Of a DNA stretch of 64,000 nucleotides, positions 52,197-60,884 are shown piece by piece. The DNA is from Vibrio mytili (GTDB lineage Bacteria > Pseudomonadota > Gammaproteobacteria > Enterobacterales > Vibrionaceae): positions 58,373 through 122,372 of the forward strand of contig NZ_JXOK01000076.1 of assembly GCF_000830505.1 (NCBI RefSeq), read 5' to 3'. A model generated the notes under the pieces. The model saw only the letters and a program-made list of their open reading frames with translations, was not told where the DNA came from and ran no database searches. How positions within the stretch are numbered: position 1 is the stretch's first letter; the number at the start of each line of letters is the position of its first letter. The translations under genes were made by a program, and so were the position numbers.

Positions 52197-52565
52197 GAAA
52201 AAAAGGTCCTAGGTTCTAGGTTCTAGGTTCTAGGCGAGATCGTTGGAGTTGCAGAGTTCAAACGCAACCTAGGCGAATGTGGTCTTGGAATACAGATTAC
52301 GGAAACACAGGTCCTAGGCGAGATCGTTGAAGTTACGGTGAATAAACGTGACCTTAGTGAATGTCGGCTTGGATTACTGATTACAGAATACGGAACCCGG
52401 AAACACAGGTATTAGGCCCTAGGCTACTAGGTGAATGTGGCCTTGGAATACAGAACATACGCCTCTGTAATCTGTAAGCGAAGCGCTCCGTAATCCAAAA
52501 CCCAAACACGAAACCAACATTTATCCCAGCTAGTTCCGCGCACTCCCTCTAGGACCTAGGACCTT
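52184..52565. repeat. CCTAGG-family repeat block R5 (rraA-zapB)
   Basis: It begins inside the rraA 3' end and stops just before the zapB terminator. It contains two left linkers (GAGATCGTTGGAGTTGCAGA and GAGATCGTTGAAGTTACGGT) plus a third truncated left unit. A single right arm, GTAATCTGTAAGCGAAGCGC, follows. The right closure is CCTCTAGGACCTAGGACC. Confidence 0.94.
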
Positions 52566-52571
52566 TATGTA

Positions 52572-52600
52572 AAAACACCCGCCGAGGCGGGTGTTTTAGA
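52572..52600. terminator. zapB terminator
   Basis: AAAACACCCGCC pairs with GGCGGGTGTTTT around a two-base loop, 23 bases beyond the zapB stop. It is a canonical terminator kept next to repeat block R5. Confidence 0.9.
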
Positions 52601-52619
52601 TTCGAATGAACCGATAGAA

Positions 52620-52862
52620 TTACTCTACGTCGTCCATTTTGCCAAGTAGTGCGCGAATGCGTTCTTGCCACTGAGCGTGCTCTTGTTGTGCTTGTTGAGC
52701 TTTCTGCTCAAGATCTTCACGTTGAGAGCGCAGTTCATTCGCTTCTGTTTCTAGTTTCACTTTGTCTTCTTTCAGCTCTTCTACTTCCATCTGAAGAAGA
52801 GTGATTGTGTCAACTGCGGTTTGAATTTTCGATTCTAATTGTTCTAGTACTTCAAAAGACAT
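52620..52862 (-). CDS. zapB: cell division protein ZapB
   Basis: ZapB is a small coiled-coil protein that links the Z-ring to ZapA and MatP. The 80 residues are almost entirely heptad-patterned (LEQLESKIQTAVDTITLLQM and on). Length matches E. coli. The 348-base region upstream (52863-53210) separates it from glpX; apart from the operator-like site no further feature was resolved there. Confidence 0.94.
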   Translation of the reverse strand: MSFEVLEQLESKIQTAVDTITLLQMEVEELKEDKVKLETEANELRSQREDLEQKAQQAQQEHAQWQERIRALLGKMDDVE

Positions 52863-53137
52863 CTTGGCCTACCTATGTTATTCCGTTGGAGTGACGCACG
52901 AGACAGACGTGCACCTAACCTATATGAAGTTCATTCTACTCAGCGTAGCGATGATAAACACGCCCTATATTCGATATTTTGCATCATTCGATTAAAAAAA
53001 CAGCGCTATTTCACTAAACGCTGACTTTTCTTATTCGTGAGGCAATTTTAACCACGTTATTTTGCCATCGCCACAATAAAAACTCAGCCAAGCTTTGATC
53101 AAATTCAACTTAGTGAAGGTTAAAGACACGCAAAAAG

Positions 53138-53150
53138 GCAAACGTTTAAC
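53138..53150. promoter_or_regulatory. LacI-type operator-like site upstream of glpX
   Basis: GCAAACGTTTAAC lies 61 bases before the glpX start and just upstream of a possible -10 TAAAAT (53162-53167). It is identical to the site at the cytR junction and nearly identical to that upstream of fbp, so both fructose bisphosphatases may share one regulator. Confidence 0.42.
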
Positions 53151-53210
53151 CAGCGTTGTGCTAAAATCCTCGCGCAAATTATTCTTCCCTCTTGCTTACT
53201 TGGAGACATC

Positions 53211-54218
53211 ATGAAACGCGATTTAGCAATGGCATTTTCCCGTGTGACTGAAGGTGCAGCACTCGCTGGTTACAAATGGCTTGGCCGTGGCGACAAAAAC
53301 GCAGCAGACGGCGCGGCCGTAGAGGTTATGCGTACGCTACTGAACAAAACTGAAATCAGTGGTGAAATCGTGATTGGCGAAGGCGAAATCGATGATGCAC
53401 CAATGCTCTATATCGGTGAGCAAGTGGGTATCGGTGGTGATGCCGTTGATATTGCGGTTGATCCAATCGAAGGCACTCGCATGACGGCTATGGGTCAGTC
53501 CAATGCACTTGCAGTCCTTGCGGCTGGCGAAAAAGGCAGCTTTCTCAAAGCCCCTGACATGTACATGGAAAAATTGGTTGTTGGTCCAGGTGCCAAAGGG
53601 GTTATCGACCTCAACAAACCACTAAAAGAAAACTTAGATAACATCGCCAATGCGCTCAACAAAACACTCGACACGCTTGTCGTCATCACCCTAGCCAAAC
53701 CACGCCATGACGACGTTATCGCCGAGATGCAATCCATGGGTGTGCGCGTCTTTGCCGTGCCAGACGGTGACGTAGCAGCATCTATCCTAACGTGTATGCC
53801 AGACAGTGAAGTCGATGCTATGTACTGCATCGGTGGCGCGCCAGAGGGTGTGGTCTCTGCCGCCGTTATTCGAGCGTTGGACGGTGATATGCACGGTCGC
53901 CTTCTTCCTCGCCATGAAGTCAAAGGTGACAACGAAGAAAACCGTATCTACGGTGCTGCCGAACTAAAACGCTGTGAAGAGATGGGCGTTAAAGCCAATG
54001 TAGTTCTAAAAATGGAAGACATGGCCCGCAGCGATAATGTGGTGTTCTCCGCCACTGGCATTACCAAAGGTGATTTGTTAGACGGTATCACGCGTCAAGG
54101 TAACATCGCCACCACAGAGACGCTGTTAATCCGCGGTCGCTGCCGTACGATTCGTCGCATTAAGTCCATCCACTACTTGGAACGTAAAGACCCAGAAGTG
54201 CGCGATATTATTGTGTAG
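53211..54218 (+). CDS. glpX: class II fructose-1,6-bisphosphatase
   Basis: GlpX hydrolyses fructose-1,6-bisphosphate by a fold unrelated to class I Fbp in sequence motif. The 335 residues contain GEGEIDDAPMLYIGEQVG and the metal site DPIEGTRMTAMGQSNALAV. GGAPEGVVSAAVIRALDG is the substrate loop. It is not next to glpFK here. Repeat block R6 follows the stop. Confidence 0.96.
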   Translation: MKRDLAMAFSRVTEGAALAGYKWLGRGDKNAADGAAVEVMRTLLNKTEISGEIVIGEGEIDDAPMLYIGEQVGIGGDAVDIAVDPIEGTRMTAMGQSNALAVLAAGEKGSFLKAPDMYMEKLVVGPGAKGVIDLNKPLKENLDNIANALNKTLDTLVVITLAKPRHDDVIAEMQSMGVRVFAVPDGDVAASILTCMPDSEVDAMYCIGGAPEGVVSAAVIRALDGDMHGRLLPRHEVKGDNEENRIYGAAELKRCEEMGVKANVVLKMEDMARSDNVVFSATGITKGDLLDGITRQGNIATTETLLIRGRCRTIRRIKSIHYLERKDPEVRDIIV

Positions 54219-54220
54219 TT

Positions 54221-54583
54221 TTTAGGACCTAGGGTTATAAAACATATGTCCTAGAATCCTAGGTTCTAGGGTCCTAGGAGAGCTTGCGGTAAGGTCTGTG
54301 AAAATCGGACATTTAGGTGCTAGCGGTCTTGGAATACGGATTACAGAATACAGAAACACAGGTCCTAGGTCCTAGACGGAATCGCTGAAATTGTAGTGAC
54401 CAAACGTGAGACTGGTGAATGCAGTCTTGGAATACAGATTACAGAACCCACGGTAAAAAACTCCGTAATCTGGAAGCGAAGCGCTCCGTATTCCAAAACA
54501 ACAAGCACAAAACTCACCAATTAACACTGCTGTACCAACAAACTCCCCTAGGACCTAGGCCCTCTCTTTTCCCTAGGACCTGT
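54221..54583. repeat. CCTAGG-family repeat block R6 (glpX-SufR-like gene)
   Basis: It begins three bases after the glpX stop. Two left units (a divergent GAGAGCTTGCGGTAAGGTCT and a typical GAATCGCTGAAATTGTAGTG) are followed by one right arm, CCGTAATCTGGAAGCGAAGC. The linker AACTCACCAATTAACACTGC matches R4. It closes with CCTAGGACCT motifs. Confidence 0.94.
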
Positions 54584-54657
54584 GTCCACGATTATAAAGC
54601 CTTTCCTTTACTAACCCTATCGCGCATAATATGTACTGACATATAAATGGTGGGTAT

Positions 54658-55272
54658 ATGAAAACCGTAGATAGGATATTGCAAATCGTTAAGCGTGACG
54701 GCTCTGTCACTGCTAAACAACTTTCTTCTGAATTGAGTATGACGACCATGGGGGCGCGTCAGCACCTGCAAGGATTGGAAGACGATGGCATCCTTTCTAC
54801 TCACGATAAAAAAGTCAAAGTCGGTCGTCCAACACGGCATTGGCAACTGACTCAAAAAGGTCATGAGCAATTTACCGATCGTCATGGTGAGCTCACCATT
54901 CAATTCATCGAAGCAGTCGAACATATTTTCGGCAAAGAAGGGCTGGAAAAAGTCACCTCCGAGCGTGAAAAGCTGACCCTGCATAACTATCGTCAGCACC
55001 TTGCGCAATGCGACTCCCTTGAGAGCAAACTAGAAACCTTAGTCACTCTGCGTGAACAAGAAGGCTACATGGCAGAGCTGGAACAAGATGAACAGGGCTT
55101 CATTTTGATCGAAAACCACTGTCCTATCTGTAAAGCCGCAACACGCTGCCCAAGCTTATGCCAATCTGAATTAAGTGTATTCCAGTCTCTGCTCGGAGAA
55201 GACACAACCATCACTCGAACTGAGCATATCATTCAAGGGCAACGCCGCTGCGTATATCGTATTCAAGCGTGA
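54658..55272 (+). CDS. ArsR-fold transcriptional regulator with C-terminal cysteine cluster (SufR-like)
   Basis: A 204-residue regulator. The N-terminal winged helix (ILQIVKRDGSVTAKQLSSEL ... GRPTRHWQLTQKG) is followed by a helical region. A C-terminal segment HCPICKAATRCPSLCQSEL holds four cysteines in 14 residues. This layout resembles COG2345/SufR-type regulators that bind an iron-sulfur cluster or metal. Its target is unknown. It is followed after 119 bases by the DUF3135 gene without a repeat. Confidence 0.78.
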   Translation: MKTVDRILQIVKRDGSVTAKQLSSELSMTTMGARQHLQGLEDDGILSTHDKKVKVGRPTRHWQLTQKGHEQFTDRHGELTIQFIEAVEHIFGKEGLEKVTSEREKLTLHNYRQHLAQCDSLESKLETLVTLREQEGYMAELEQDEQGFILIENHCPICKAATRCPSLCQSELSVFQSLLGEDTTITRTEHIIQGQRRCVYRIQA

Positions 55273-55391
55273 GGCCATTCAGATCTTAGCGCCGACCTGT
55301 CTCACTAACGAGACGGACATTCTATTTGCAATCTACCCTCTCTCAATTGGTATAGGCTTTTAGGTATCCCATATGGATTTGGAGAACCATA

Positions 55392-55718
55392 ATGGCAAAC
55401 CCACAACAAAGCCTGCAACAATCCCTACCCTCATTTGATGAAATGGTAAGAATGGCAGAGCGTGATCCTGTTGCTTTCGAGCAGTTCCGTCATGATATGG
55501 CAGAAGCGATGATTAACAATGCGTCTGCGAAAATGCAACCAAGGTTGCGAGCGCAGCAAAGCCATATCGACAGAATGATAGACCACTGCAAAAACCCCAA
55601 CCACACCAATGTTGTTCTGGGAAACGAACTGAGAAAGCAATTCGTTAAGTTTCAACAAGCGTTGCAAGGAAAGCCACAAGCGAACAAACCCGACAATAAT
55701 GTTGTTCAGTTTTATTAA
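55392..55718 (+). CDS. DUF3135 protein
   Basis: A 108-residue cytoplasmic protein of unknown function with the conserved LPSFDEMVRMAERDPVAFEQ and C-terminal NVVLGNELRKQFVKFQQALQ. It is mainly helical. It lies downstream of the SufR-like gene, possibly in the same unit. Repeat block R7 starts five bases after its stop. Confidence 0.82.
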   Translation: MANPQQSLQQSLPSFDEMVRMAERDPVAFEQFRHDMAEAMINNASAKMQPRLRAQQSHIDRMIDHCKNPNHTNVVLGNELRKQFVKFQQALQGKPQANKPDNNVVQFY

Positions 55719-55722
55719 AATA

Positions 55723-56080
55723 AGGTCCTAGATCCTAGGTTCCTAGGTCCTAGACGTGATTGTTGGAGTTGCAGCGAACCAACGTGAGGCTGGTGATCGC
55801 TGCTGGGATTACAGATTACAGAACCCACGTTAAACGCTTCAATATTCCAAAACCACAATAGAAAAACCAACCATTTAACACCGCCGTACCAGCAAAAACC
55901 TCAGTACTCTGTAATCCGTATTCCATAGAAGCAAGCACCTTCCGTCGGGTTATTAACGGGACCACCAGCGCTTGCCACCTAGAACCTAGGACCTTTCTTT
56001 TATCTAGGACCTATGTTTATCTCCCTAGGACCTTGTTTTCTAACCTAGGACCTAGGTTTATCCCCTAGTACCTAGTTTTT
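55723..56080. repeat. CCTAGG-family repeat block R7 (DUF3135-yrbL)
   Basis: One left unit (GTGATTGTTGGAGTTGCAGC; GGGATTACAGATTACAGAAC) leads to a partial right arm. A different right module follows: AGCAAGCACC ... GGGTTATTAAC ... GCGCTTGCCACCTAG. That second module recurs only in R11. The right end is a run of five CCTAGG/CCTAG motifs with T-rich spacers. Confidence 0.93.
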
Positions 56081-56182
56081 CCCCAGTTCATGATACAATT
56101 GCAACAAGTTCAAAAGTTTCTCTCATAAAACGAACGTGTCATTCTGTTGATGATCACGAGAGAAAACATGTAAAGGTCAAAG

Positions 56183-56824
56183 ATGCAATCAGATCATGAG
56201 TTCCAAAATTGGACAGTCATCGGTAAAGGCACGGAGCGAGTTTGTCTCCAAAACCCTGAAGACAGAGCCCAATGTGTTAAGCTGAGCCGGAAAGACACAG
56301 CCAAACAAACTTATCGTGAAATTCAGTTTTTTGAACGATTAAAAAATAAAAAGGTTCAGTTCACCCACATTCCTGACTATTTAGGAAAAGTTACCACAGA
56401 GACCCAAGTAGGATTTAAGCAACAAGTTGTTTTAGATGAAGATTTGTCGGTCTCATTAAACTTGTCGCAGTACATATCTCAACAGCAAGAATCGGTTGAT
56501 TTCGATAATATACTTCGGGCCATTAGTACTCTAAAAGATTACTTGATGGAGAATCGCATCATACCGAGCGATCTAGTGCTGACGAATATACTGGTTCAGC
56601 AATCGGGAGGTGAAATCAGGCTGTATCTGATTGATGGGTTTGGTAATACCGAGTTTATTCCTTTATCGAGTTTTGTTCCTTATCTGATGCATAGAAAGAT
56701 AAATCGCAAGTTTACGAAGTTATTAAGACACAACTTGCCTGTATGTATTCAGGCCACTAAGGGTCCTGAAGAGCTGGAAACGTACAACAAAAAAGCGGAC
56801 GAATTTGAAGCGCGGTACCTTTAA
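56183..56824 (+). CDS. YrbL-family protein-kinase-like protein
   Basis: A 213-residue protein resembling the PhoP-regulatory-network protein YrbL, a kinase-fold family. An IGKGTERVCLQNPEDRAQCV glycine-rich start and a CVKL lysine, an E in TYREIQFFERL, a degenerate catalytic loop PSDLVLTNILVQ and a metal-binding IDGFGN are visible. Catalysis is therefore plausible but unproven. ATG 56183 follows AAAGG. A standard terminator shared with tpiA follows; no repeat is present there. Confidence 0.8.
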   Translation: MQSDHEFQNWTVIGKGTERVCLQNPEDRAQCVKLSRKDTAKQTYREIQFFERLKNKKVQFTHIPDYLGKVTTETQVGFKQQVVLDEDLSVSLNLSQYISQQQESVDFDNILRAISTLKDYLMENRIIPSDLVLTNILVQQSGGEIRLYLIDGFGNTEFIPLSSFVPYLMHRKINRKFTKLLRHNLPVCIQATKGPEELETYNKKADEFEARYL

Positions 56825-56907
56825 CCGTGTAGCGATTGGTCAAACGGACTACGACTTAGACAAGCTCAAGTCTAGACAGGCGAAGACTAAGGTCAATACC
56901 AAAGACA

Positions 56908-56938
56908 GAAAAGGGATGCGTGATGCATCCCTTTATTA
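56908..56938. terminator. yrbL-like/tpiA bidirectional terminator
   Basis: AAAGGGATGC-GTGAT-GCATCCCTTT lies between the convergent genes, with a T-rich side in each direction. Confidence 0.9.
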
Positions 56939-56960
56939 TTTCTACTTGTTTAAAACAAGA

Positions 56961-57731
56961 TTACGCTTTAGCGGCTGCCGCTGCTTTAGCGATTGCTGCA
57001 AAGCTCTTCGCATCTAGAGATGCGCCACCAACTAGTGCACCGTCGATGTCTGGTTGTGAGAAGTAAGCTTCTGCGTTTTCTGGTTTAACAGAACCGCCGT
57101 ATTGAATGATGACTTGCTCAGCAACTGCTGCATCTTTCTCTGCGATAAGTGCACGGATAGAAGCGTGGATGCGTTGTGCATCATCAGCTGTTGCCGCTTT
57201 ACCAGTACCGATAGCCCAGATTGGTTCGTAAGCGATGATAGCGCCGTTTAGCGCTTCTACACCGTACGCGTCGATAACTGCGTTGATTTGACGAGCACAT
57301 ACTGCTTCTGTTTCGCCCGCTTCGTTTTGCGCTTCAGACTCACCGATACAGAAAACAGGAGTTAGACCGTTCTCTTTTAGGAAGTTGAATTTCTTCGCGA
57401 TGAACTCATCAGATTCGTTGTGGTATTCACGACGCTCAGAGTGACCAATGATGATGTGAGTAGCACCAAAATCTTTCAGCATTTCTGGAGACATATCGCC
57501 AGTGAATGCACCGCTGTTGTTTAGGTCAGTGTTTTGCGCACCTAGGATGATCTTGTTACCGCCTTCAGCAATAACACGCTCTGCTAGGTCGATGTAAAGA
57601 GCAGGTGGCGCAACAGCCACGTCCACACCTTCAACGCCTTCTAGCTCAGCATTAAGACCCGTTAGTAGCTCAGTTACCATTGCTTTGCTACCGTTTAGTT
57701 TCCAGTTACCCATCACTACAGGACGACGCAT
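56961..57731 (-). CDS. tpiA: triosephosphate isomerase
   Basis: TpiA interconverts dihydroxyacetone phosphate and glyceraldehyde-3-phosphate. The 256 residues begin MRRPVVMGNWKLNG (catalytic Lys), with the electrophilic His in IIIGHSERREYH. The catalytic Glu is in AYEPIWAIGTGKAAT, and the phosphate loop is GGSVKPENA and ALVGGASL. An alanine-rich tail AAAAAKA ends it. Confidence 0.97.
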   Translation of the reverse strand: MRRPVVMGNWKLNGSKAMVTELLTGLNAELEGVEGVDVAVAPPALYIDLAERVIAEGGNKIILGAQNTDLNNSGAFTGDMSPEMLKDFGATHIIIGHSERREYHNESDEFIAKKFNFLKENGLTPVFCIGESEAQNEAGETEAVCARQINAVIDAYGVEALNGAIIAYEPIWAIGTGKAATADDAQRIHASIRALIAEKDAAVAEQVIIQYGGSVKPENAEAYFSQPDIDGALVGGASLDAKSFAAIAKAAAAAKA

Positions 57732-57827
57732 AGGAATATCTCCGTATTATCTATTAATGATTAATGTAAAAAATCTACGTAGGAATATAACAGAATAATA
57801 TGAACAGATCATGATTGGTATCATGAC

Positions 57828-58111
57828 TATACCCAAATAACCTCAAGATGCTAGGTTCAGCGAGAATGACTTGGTTCACAGACGCGGCAACGATTTGAAG
57901 ATCTAGTGGTTCTAAATCAAAAAATCGTTAACAAAGTCTGTGAGCCAAGGCAACTCGACCTTCGGGAGCGTGTCACTGGCTCAATTTCTGCGTCAAATAA
58001 CTTGGAAAGAGCACACTATTCCACTGCGTAGTTATTTATTACAACGAAAGGCCTTGAACTTGAACCAGTGACAACGCTCTGAATCCTGCATCTTGAAGTC
58101 ATTTGGGTATA
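57828..58111. mobile_element. MITE-like element, 284 bp, with 24 bp terminal inverted repeats
   Basis: The left end TATACCCAAATAACCTCAAG (57828 on) and the right end, ending ATTTGGGTATA (58111), are inverted repeats with two mismatches over 24 bp. Inside, GGTTCACAGAC pairs with GTCTGTGAGCC, and GAGCGTGTCACTGG with CCAGTGACAACGCTC. There is no open frame. A solo copy of one end lies before msrA (8919). It is non-autonomous; no transposase is in the window. The flanks (57732-57827, 58112-58287) hold no gene. Confidence 0.85.
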
Positions 58112-58287
58112 TACGTCTTTGACCATCTGGTCTGCGTAGCGCTTGTTTCTGTCAATTCTATCAAAAGCAATCGATTGGTGATCGCGTAGACAGAATAATA
58201 GCGCATTCCTCGGAAATTTCCGCTTAGGTTGGTATTACTACACAGTAAACTTTTTGTCAGAGACAATTTATAGAGGAAGGAAAAACC

Positions 58288-58635
58288 ATGCCAAACCTCG
58301 TTTTGGAATATTCAAACTCAGTGGACGAGCGCGTCAATGTCCAAGGTTTATTGGAAGATTTGCATAGAGCGGCAATAGAAAGTGGCTTGTTTGAAGTATC
58401 TTCAGTGAAATCACGAGCGCTGAGATGCCACCATTGGTTGGTCGGTGACGAAGGCGATAGTGTCGATTTCATTCATATTAATTTTGATTTGTTAGCTGGC
58501 AGAACCACAGAACAAAAACGAGAGTTATCCCGCTCTTTGATAAGCGTTCTACAACAACAAGCCAGCCATGTACGAAGCTTAACGGTCAACGTCCGAGATA
58601 TGGATGTGGATTGCTTCCAGAAGATGGTGAATTGA
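58288..58635 (+). CDS. 5-carboxymethyl-2-hydroxymuconate delta-isomerase family protein
   Basis: A 115-residue tautomerase-superfamily protein with the N-terminal catalytic proline in MPNLVLEYSNSV. RCHHWLVGDEGDSVDFIHIN and the C-terminal LTVNVRDMDVDCFQK are typical of CHMI. The classical enzyme acts in homoprotocatechuate breakdown, but no such pathway genes are nearby, so its substrate here is uncertain. AGGAAGG precedes ATG 58288. Confidence 0.85.
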   Translation: MPNLVLEYSNSVDERVNVQGLLEDLHRAAIESGLFEVSSVKSRALRCHHWLVGDEGDSVDFIHINFDLLAGRTTEQKRELSRSLISVLQQQASHVRSLTVNVRDMDVDCFQKMVN

Positions 58636-58643
58636 TAAATAAA

Positions 58644-59134
58644 AAGGTCCTAGATCCTAGGTTCCTAGGTCCTAGGTGTGATCGTTGTAGTTGCGGTGAA
58701 CAAATGTGAGTCTGAAGAGAGCGGTCTTGGAATACGGATTACAGAATACAGAAACACAGGCCCTAGATCCTAGGCTCCTAGATCCTAGGTGTGATCGCTG
58801 GAGTTGCGGTGAACAAATGTGAGTCTGGAGAGAGCGGTCTTGGAATACGGATTACGGAATACGGAATACGGAAACCACAGCAAACACCTCCGTAATCCGT
58901 AAGCGAAGCGCTCAGTATTCCAAAAACAACAAACACAAAACCAACGTTTATCACAAGCGTTCCAACACACTCCCTCTAGGATCTTATCCGTATTCCGTAT
59001 TCCGTAAGCGAAGCGCTCCGTATTCCAAAACAACAAGTGAAAAACTCACTGTTTAACACTGCGGCCCCCGCTTACTCCCCCTAGGACCTAGGACCCTAAA
59101 AACCTAGGACCTTGTTTTTTCCCCTAGGACCTTA
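58644..59134. repeat. CCTAGG-family repeat block R8 (CHMI-GT90), largest block
   Basis: It starts nine bases after the stop. Two nearly identical left units (GTGATCGTTGTAGTTGCGGT and GTGATCGCTGGAGTTGCGGT, both continuing AACAAATGTGAGTCTG) are in tandem. Two right arms follow (TCCGTAAGCGAAGCGCTCAG and TCCGTAAGCGAAGCGCTCCG) with different linkers. Then come CCTAGGACC repeats and T-runs. It therefore looks like two nested copies. Confidence 0.95.
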
Positions 59135-59206
59135 TTTCCTATAACCTTTCCCGCCCACACCGATTCTGCTAACCTATTGCTCAGTAATGGCTTCCAGGTC
59201 TAATCC

Positions 59207-60145
59207 ATGAAATTTTTCTACTATCTTAATAGCTTACTCCTTAATATCGTGCCGTCGTTTGTTTTCCAGCGCCGTAAAAATCAATTAGAGCGGCTTTTTG
59301 AAAAAGATAAACAAGCCATTCAAGCACGTGTGGACTATTACTGTAAGCCAAACGAGCTGCATGAACTACCCAGTGATGCTACGACGCAGTATTCATACCG
59401 ACGTCGTGGTAAAAGCGCCTACTTCTACGACTTAAAACAGTATTTGCACTATTTTCCTAAACACCTCAAGTTTGCCTATTACTTTGGTGACCACGTCAAA
59501 GTCGAGTCACAGCCAACGCTCTACAAAGCGAGGCCAACACAAGGCGATAATTCAACGTCGGTATTGTTTAAGTTAGATAAAATGCGTCACTTCCGCTTTA
59601 TTGAAGACAACGTAGAATACGCAGAAAAAAAAGACATGGCGGTTTTTCGTGGCGCGGTAAAACAAAAGCATCGTATCCGCTTTATGCAAGCCATGTTCGG
59701 TCATCCGTTGGTGGATGCAGGCCAATCCAACCCTTCCAAAGACCATCCAGAGTGGCAACAACCCTTTATGTCGGTTGACGACCAACTGCAGTATAAATTC
59801 ATTATCTGCTTAGAAGGTAATGACGTGGCCTCCAACTTAAAATGGGTCATGTCTTCAAACTCCATCGCGATCACGCCAAAAATGAAATTCGAAACTTGGT
59901 TTATGGAGGGCTCTCTCAAGCCAGGTGTGCACTATATCGAAGTGAAAGAGGATTGGTCAGACTTTGAAGAAAAGGTGAACTACTACTTACAGAATCCAGA
60001 TAAAGCGGAAAATATTCTAAACAATGCCCGTGAACATGTTGCGCAATTTCAAAATAAAGACATGGAAGATCTGGTTTGCATCAAGACGCTCGAAAAATAC
60101 TTTTCGGTGACGAATTGGGGAAAGGAAGGTTCTAGGGGGAAATAA
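59207..60145 (+). CDS. glycosyltransferase family 90 (CAP10/LpsA-like) protein
   Basis: A 312-residue cytoplasmic GT90 family protein, probably transferring a sugar to lipopolysaccharide or another glycan. It contains FAYYFGDHVKVESQPTLYKA, MAVFRGAVKQKHRIRFMQ and the donor-site region KFIICLEGNDVASNLKWVMS, followed by GSLKPGVHYIEVKEDWSDFE. No sugar gene cluster surrounds it. The final codons (GSRGK, from GGTTCTAGGGGGAAA) come from repeat sequence, so the repeat altered its C terminus. Confidence 0.88.
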   Translation: MKFFYYLNSLLLNIVPSFVFQRRKNQLERLFEKDKQAIQARVDYYCKPNELHELPSDATTQYSYRRRGKSAYFYDLKQYLHYFPKHLKFAYYFGDHVKVESQPTLYKARPTQGDNSTSVLFKLDKMRHFRFIEDNVEYAEKKDMAVFRGAVKQKHRIRFMQAMFGHPLVDAGQSNPSKDHPEWQQPFMSVDDQLQYKFIICLEGNDVASNLKWVMSSNSIAITPKMKFETWFMEGSLKPGVHYIEVKEDWSDFEEKVNYYLQNPDKAENILNNAREHVAQFQNKDMEDLVCIKTLEKYFSVTNWGKEGSRGK

Positions 60146-60314
60146 AGGTTCTAGATCCTAGGCTCCTAGGTCCTAGGTGTGATCGCTGGAGTTGCGGTGA
60201 ATCAGTGTAAGACTGGAGAAAGTGTCCTCGGATTACAGATTACAGAATACGGAAACACAGGCCCTAGGACCTAGGACCCTAAAAACCTAGGACCTTGTTT
60301 TCTTCCCTAGGACC
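60127..60314. repeat. CCTAGG-family repeat block R9 (GT90-DUF805), right arm deleted
   Basis: It begins inside the GT90 3' end. A single left unit (GTGATCGCTGGAGTTGCGGT; CGGATTACAGATTACAGAAT) leads directly into CCTAGGACCTAGGACC with no right arm or linker. It is the shortest block, apparently a deletion derivative. Its right end abuts the convergent DUF805 gene. Confidence 0.93.
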
Positions 60315-60324
60315 TATGTTTATC

Positions 60325-60747
60325 CTAAACCGGCTCAGCCCCATATTTATTCGGTCCCGCCGTGCCCTTCAAGAAACCACATTCGACCAAAATCCACACA
60401 CCACAAATCAACGAAACTGACGCGATAAGCATTTGTGGGGTTGACGTATCACCCGATACCGGACCAACCAATGGCGTTCCCATGCGGCCCAAAATCAATG
60501 GGATATTTAATGCTAACCAATAAATCGACTTATCGCGATCGTGCCAACGTTTGGTGGTAATCGCGAGATCAGGAATCAGTAATATCAGAAGAAAAATCGG
60601 TAACAGTAAGTAAGAAAACGCAGGAAAGAGTTGACTAATACCGACGCTAAAACTAACGATTAACACGTAATAAACAACATTCCAAATCCAGAAAGTCTTA
60701 CGCCCAATACGCCCTTGGAAAGAAAACAATAACTCTTTCGTTAACAT
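60325..60747 (-). CDS. DUF805 membrane protein
   Basis: A 140-residue inner-membrane protein of unknown function with four hydrophobic helices. The DUF805 hallmark GRIGRKTFWIWNVVYYVL lies near the N terminus, and ITTKRWHDRDKSIYWLAL carries the conserved RxHDxxKS-type motif. GTAGPNKYGAEPV is the conserved C terminus. Repeats lie on both sides (R9 and R10). Confidence 0.9.
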   Translation of the reverse strand: MLTKELLFSFQGRIGRKTFWIWNVVYYVLIVSFSVGISQLFPAFSYLLLPIFLLILLIPDLAITTKRWHDRDKSIYWLALNIPLILGRMGTPLVGPVSGDTSTPQMLIASVSLICGVWILVECGFLKGTAGPNKYGAEPV

Positions 60748-60884
60748 CTACATTTACCCCAAAATAGGAAATCGTCTAAGTAAGTAGTTATATCATCACA
60801 TAAAAAGCAATGGATGACTTCTTTGTCAAATCTTAGAAATTCGACAAGTAATTCTAAATGAAAACACAGATCATAGATAAAGTA

